NCBI GenBank assembly: GCA_028712015.1
Contig: JAQTRB010000022.1
Location: 1 to 13,931, forward strand
From: Syntrophales bacterium
GTDB taxonomy: Bacteria; Desulfobacterota; Syntrophia; Syntrophales; UBA5619
DNA: 13,931 nt
Reading direction: 5' to 3'
The translations under genes were made by a program, and so were the position numbers. Below are positions 12,959 through 13,931 of the stretch, piece by piece. The notes under the pieces were generated by a model. That model was not told the origin of the DNA. It was given only the letters and a program-made list of their open reading frames with translations, and did no database searches. The first letter of the stretch is position 1, and the number at the start of each line of letters is the position of its first letter.

Positions 12959-13819
12959 TCAGGGTTTTTTCTGCGAATCCTTCTCGGGCAAACGGATATG
13001 AATGATCTGCCCCGGTTTTCCAAGGCTTCCCAGCGGTTTCCCCTGAAAGGTGAGATTGATCCCCCCTGCGTTCCCGATGTCGAGCAGGAAGAACTCCGAG
13101 GCCATTCGCTCGATTCTCTCGCCCGGTTTCAGGAGGACCTGATACGGGGGGTTTTGGTCTTCCGTGATTCGAATCCAGGTCAGTTCGCGGGCGTCGAAGA
13201 CGAGATGGTACATCTTTCCCGCGGGGGAAACGACAGGAAGAGTCGTCTTTTCCAATGGGACCGGGGGTGCGGCCGAAACCGGGTTCATTTCCGGGGCCGG
13301 CGGGGTTGCGGTTGAGACGGTTGCGGTGTTTTCCGCAACGGGCGTAGCCGGTTCCGGCGACGACTCGACCGCGGCGGCAGGAGCGGATGAAGGCGGTCTC
13401 CCGGCCTGGTCGTAAAGGAAGAGCACCGAGACCAGAATTCCCGCGAGGATCACTGCCGCAAGGCTCATGAAAAGGAACGGATAGCGCCGATTGGCTTCCG
13501 GCCAGGGTTTCTGAACTTTTTTCTCCTCCGAAGGCGGATGGAGAGTGTCCAAGTGCCTTGCATAACGGTCGAGAATCGGTTTCTCGTCGATCCCGACCGC
13601 ACGGGCGTATTTTCGGATGAAATTTCGCGCATAAACGGGAGGCGGAAGACGGTCAAAATCGCCCTGTTCCAAGGCCTCGAGATTGATGATGCTGACCCGC
13701 GTCCTTTCGAAGACGTCAGGTAGAGAAAGACCGCGTTCCTCGCGCACGCTTTTCAAATCCTGAATGCCCTGCTGCGGAGACGGTGTCTCGCCCGTTGAAA
13801 TGTCTTTCTCCTCGTTCAT
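12959..13819 (-). CDS. RodZ-like transmembrane HTH protein (DUF4115 family)
   Basis: Probable cytoskeleton-associated membrane protein; RodZ links MreB to the cell-wall elongation machinery. It is 286 aa from the chosen start. The N-terminal helix-turn-helix domain (about 17-80) shows the family pattern LKSVREERGLSLPDVFERTR (22-41), then LEALEQGDFDRLPPPVYARNFIRKYA (47-72). One membrane helix lies at about 115-136. A Pro/Ala/Thr-rich periplasmic linker (about 138-200) leads to a C-terminal beta domain (about 203-278) with LTWIRITED and LKPGERIE, typical of DUF4115. The frame extends 14 codons upstream to 13861, but the start at 13819 has an AGGTGG Shine-Dalgarno and fits the family. The symbol rodZ is plausible but withheld, because many HTH-TM-DUF4115 proteins are annotated this way without mreB context. 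Confidence 0.88.
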   Translation of the reverse strand: MNEEKDISTGETPSPQQGIQDLKSVREERGLSLPDVFERTRVSIINLEALEQGDFDRLPPPVYARNFIRKYARAVGIDEKPILDRYARHLDTLHPPSEEKKVQKPWPEANRRYPFLFMSLAAVILAGILVSVLFLYDQAGRPPSSAPAAAVESSPEPATPVAENTATVSTATPPAPEMNPVSAAPPVPLEKTTLPVVSPAGKMYHLVFDARELTWIRITEDQNPPYQVLLKPGERIERMASEFFLLDIGNAGGINLTFQGKPLGSLGKPGQIIHIRLPEKDSQKKP

Positions 13820-13931
13820 GCCACCTATCCTCTTGTAAACTATGGATACCATTAGCACCATTTCGGCGGACGCGCAACAGAAAGATAATGGGTGCTACGA
13901 TGTCGATCGCGGGAGCGCCAAAGTTCGGGCT
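13820..13931. other. Upstream region of the RodZ-like gene, no gene assigned
   Basis: The region upstream of the RodZ-like start contains its Shine-Dalgarno (ccacct on the plus strand, 13821-13826). I see no convincing sigma70 pair: a TTGCGC followed at 17 nt by TAATGG is poor. Short open frames run in from the right edge on the minus strand (one stops near 13896, another near 13853), so the tail of an upstream gene could be present, but nothing is recognisable in so few codons. Confidence 0.3.

Noticed and set aside
13899..13931. A possible plus-strand gene starting with ATG at 13899 at the right edge
   Set aside because: Only about eleven codons are visible, with no clear Shine-Dalgarno and nothing recognisable.

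Overview
The window is chromosomal core DNA from a GC-rich (high fifties percent by eye), diderm, LPS-making bacterium. The gene order lysS-lolC/E-lolD-bamA-skp-lpxD-lpxA-(oxidoreductase)-lpxB-msbA, together with a BamA that carries an extra N-terminal domain, fits former Deltaproteobacteria (Desulfobacterota, for example Geobacter- or Syntrophus-like lineages). That assignment is an inference from gene order and protein style, not from a marker search. I see no mobile element, tRNA, rRNA or CRISPR array.

Layout. Positions 12017 down to 1 (minus strand) form one tightly packed run of ten genes: lysS, a LolC/E-type permease, lolD, bamA, skp, lpxD, lpxA, a Gfo/Idh/MocA oxidoreductase, lpxB, and msbA, which runs off the left edge. 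Gaps are 63 nt or less, and three junctions overlap (lolD/bamA by 14 nt, lpxD/lpxA by 4 nt, oxidoreductase/lpxB by 4 nt), so this looks like a single operon. The msbA reading frame is certain from direct translation even though it has no stop inside the window. To the right, ssb (plus strand) diverges from lysS across a 245-nt spacer and converges almost stop-to-stop with a tatA gene (minus). Upstream of tatA lies a RodZ-like gene (minus). Good sigma70-type promoters are visible for ssb and tatA, and a weaker candidate for lysS.

How the genes work together. After lysyl-tRNA synthetase, the operon encodes outer-membrane building steps in sequence. LolC/E-LolD releases lipoproteins from the inner membrane. 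Skp and BamA carry and insert beta-barrel proteins. LpxA, LpxD and LpxB make the lipid A disaccharide, and MsbA flips it. LpxC, FabZ and the LpxH/LpxI hydrolase step are not in this window. In the position where related genomes often have lpxI, or gnnA/gnnB, there is a lone sugar-nucleotide-type oxidoreductase. It could be a GnnA-like enzyme feeding a 3-amino lipid A precursor, but its aminotransferase partner is not seen here.

The most noteworthy points are the TolB/FlgO/CsgG-like domain fused to the front of BamA, the oxidoreductase inside the lipid A operon, the absence of fabZ between lpxD and lpxA, the single Lol permease, and inverted repeats overlapping the ssb and tatA promoters. I did not find a clearly new biological system; this is mostly conserved envelope machinery.
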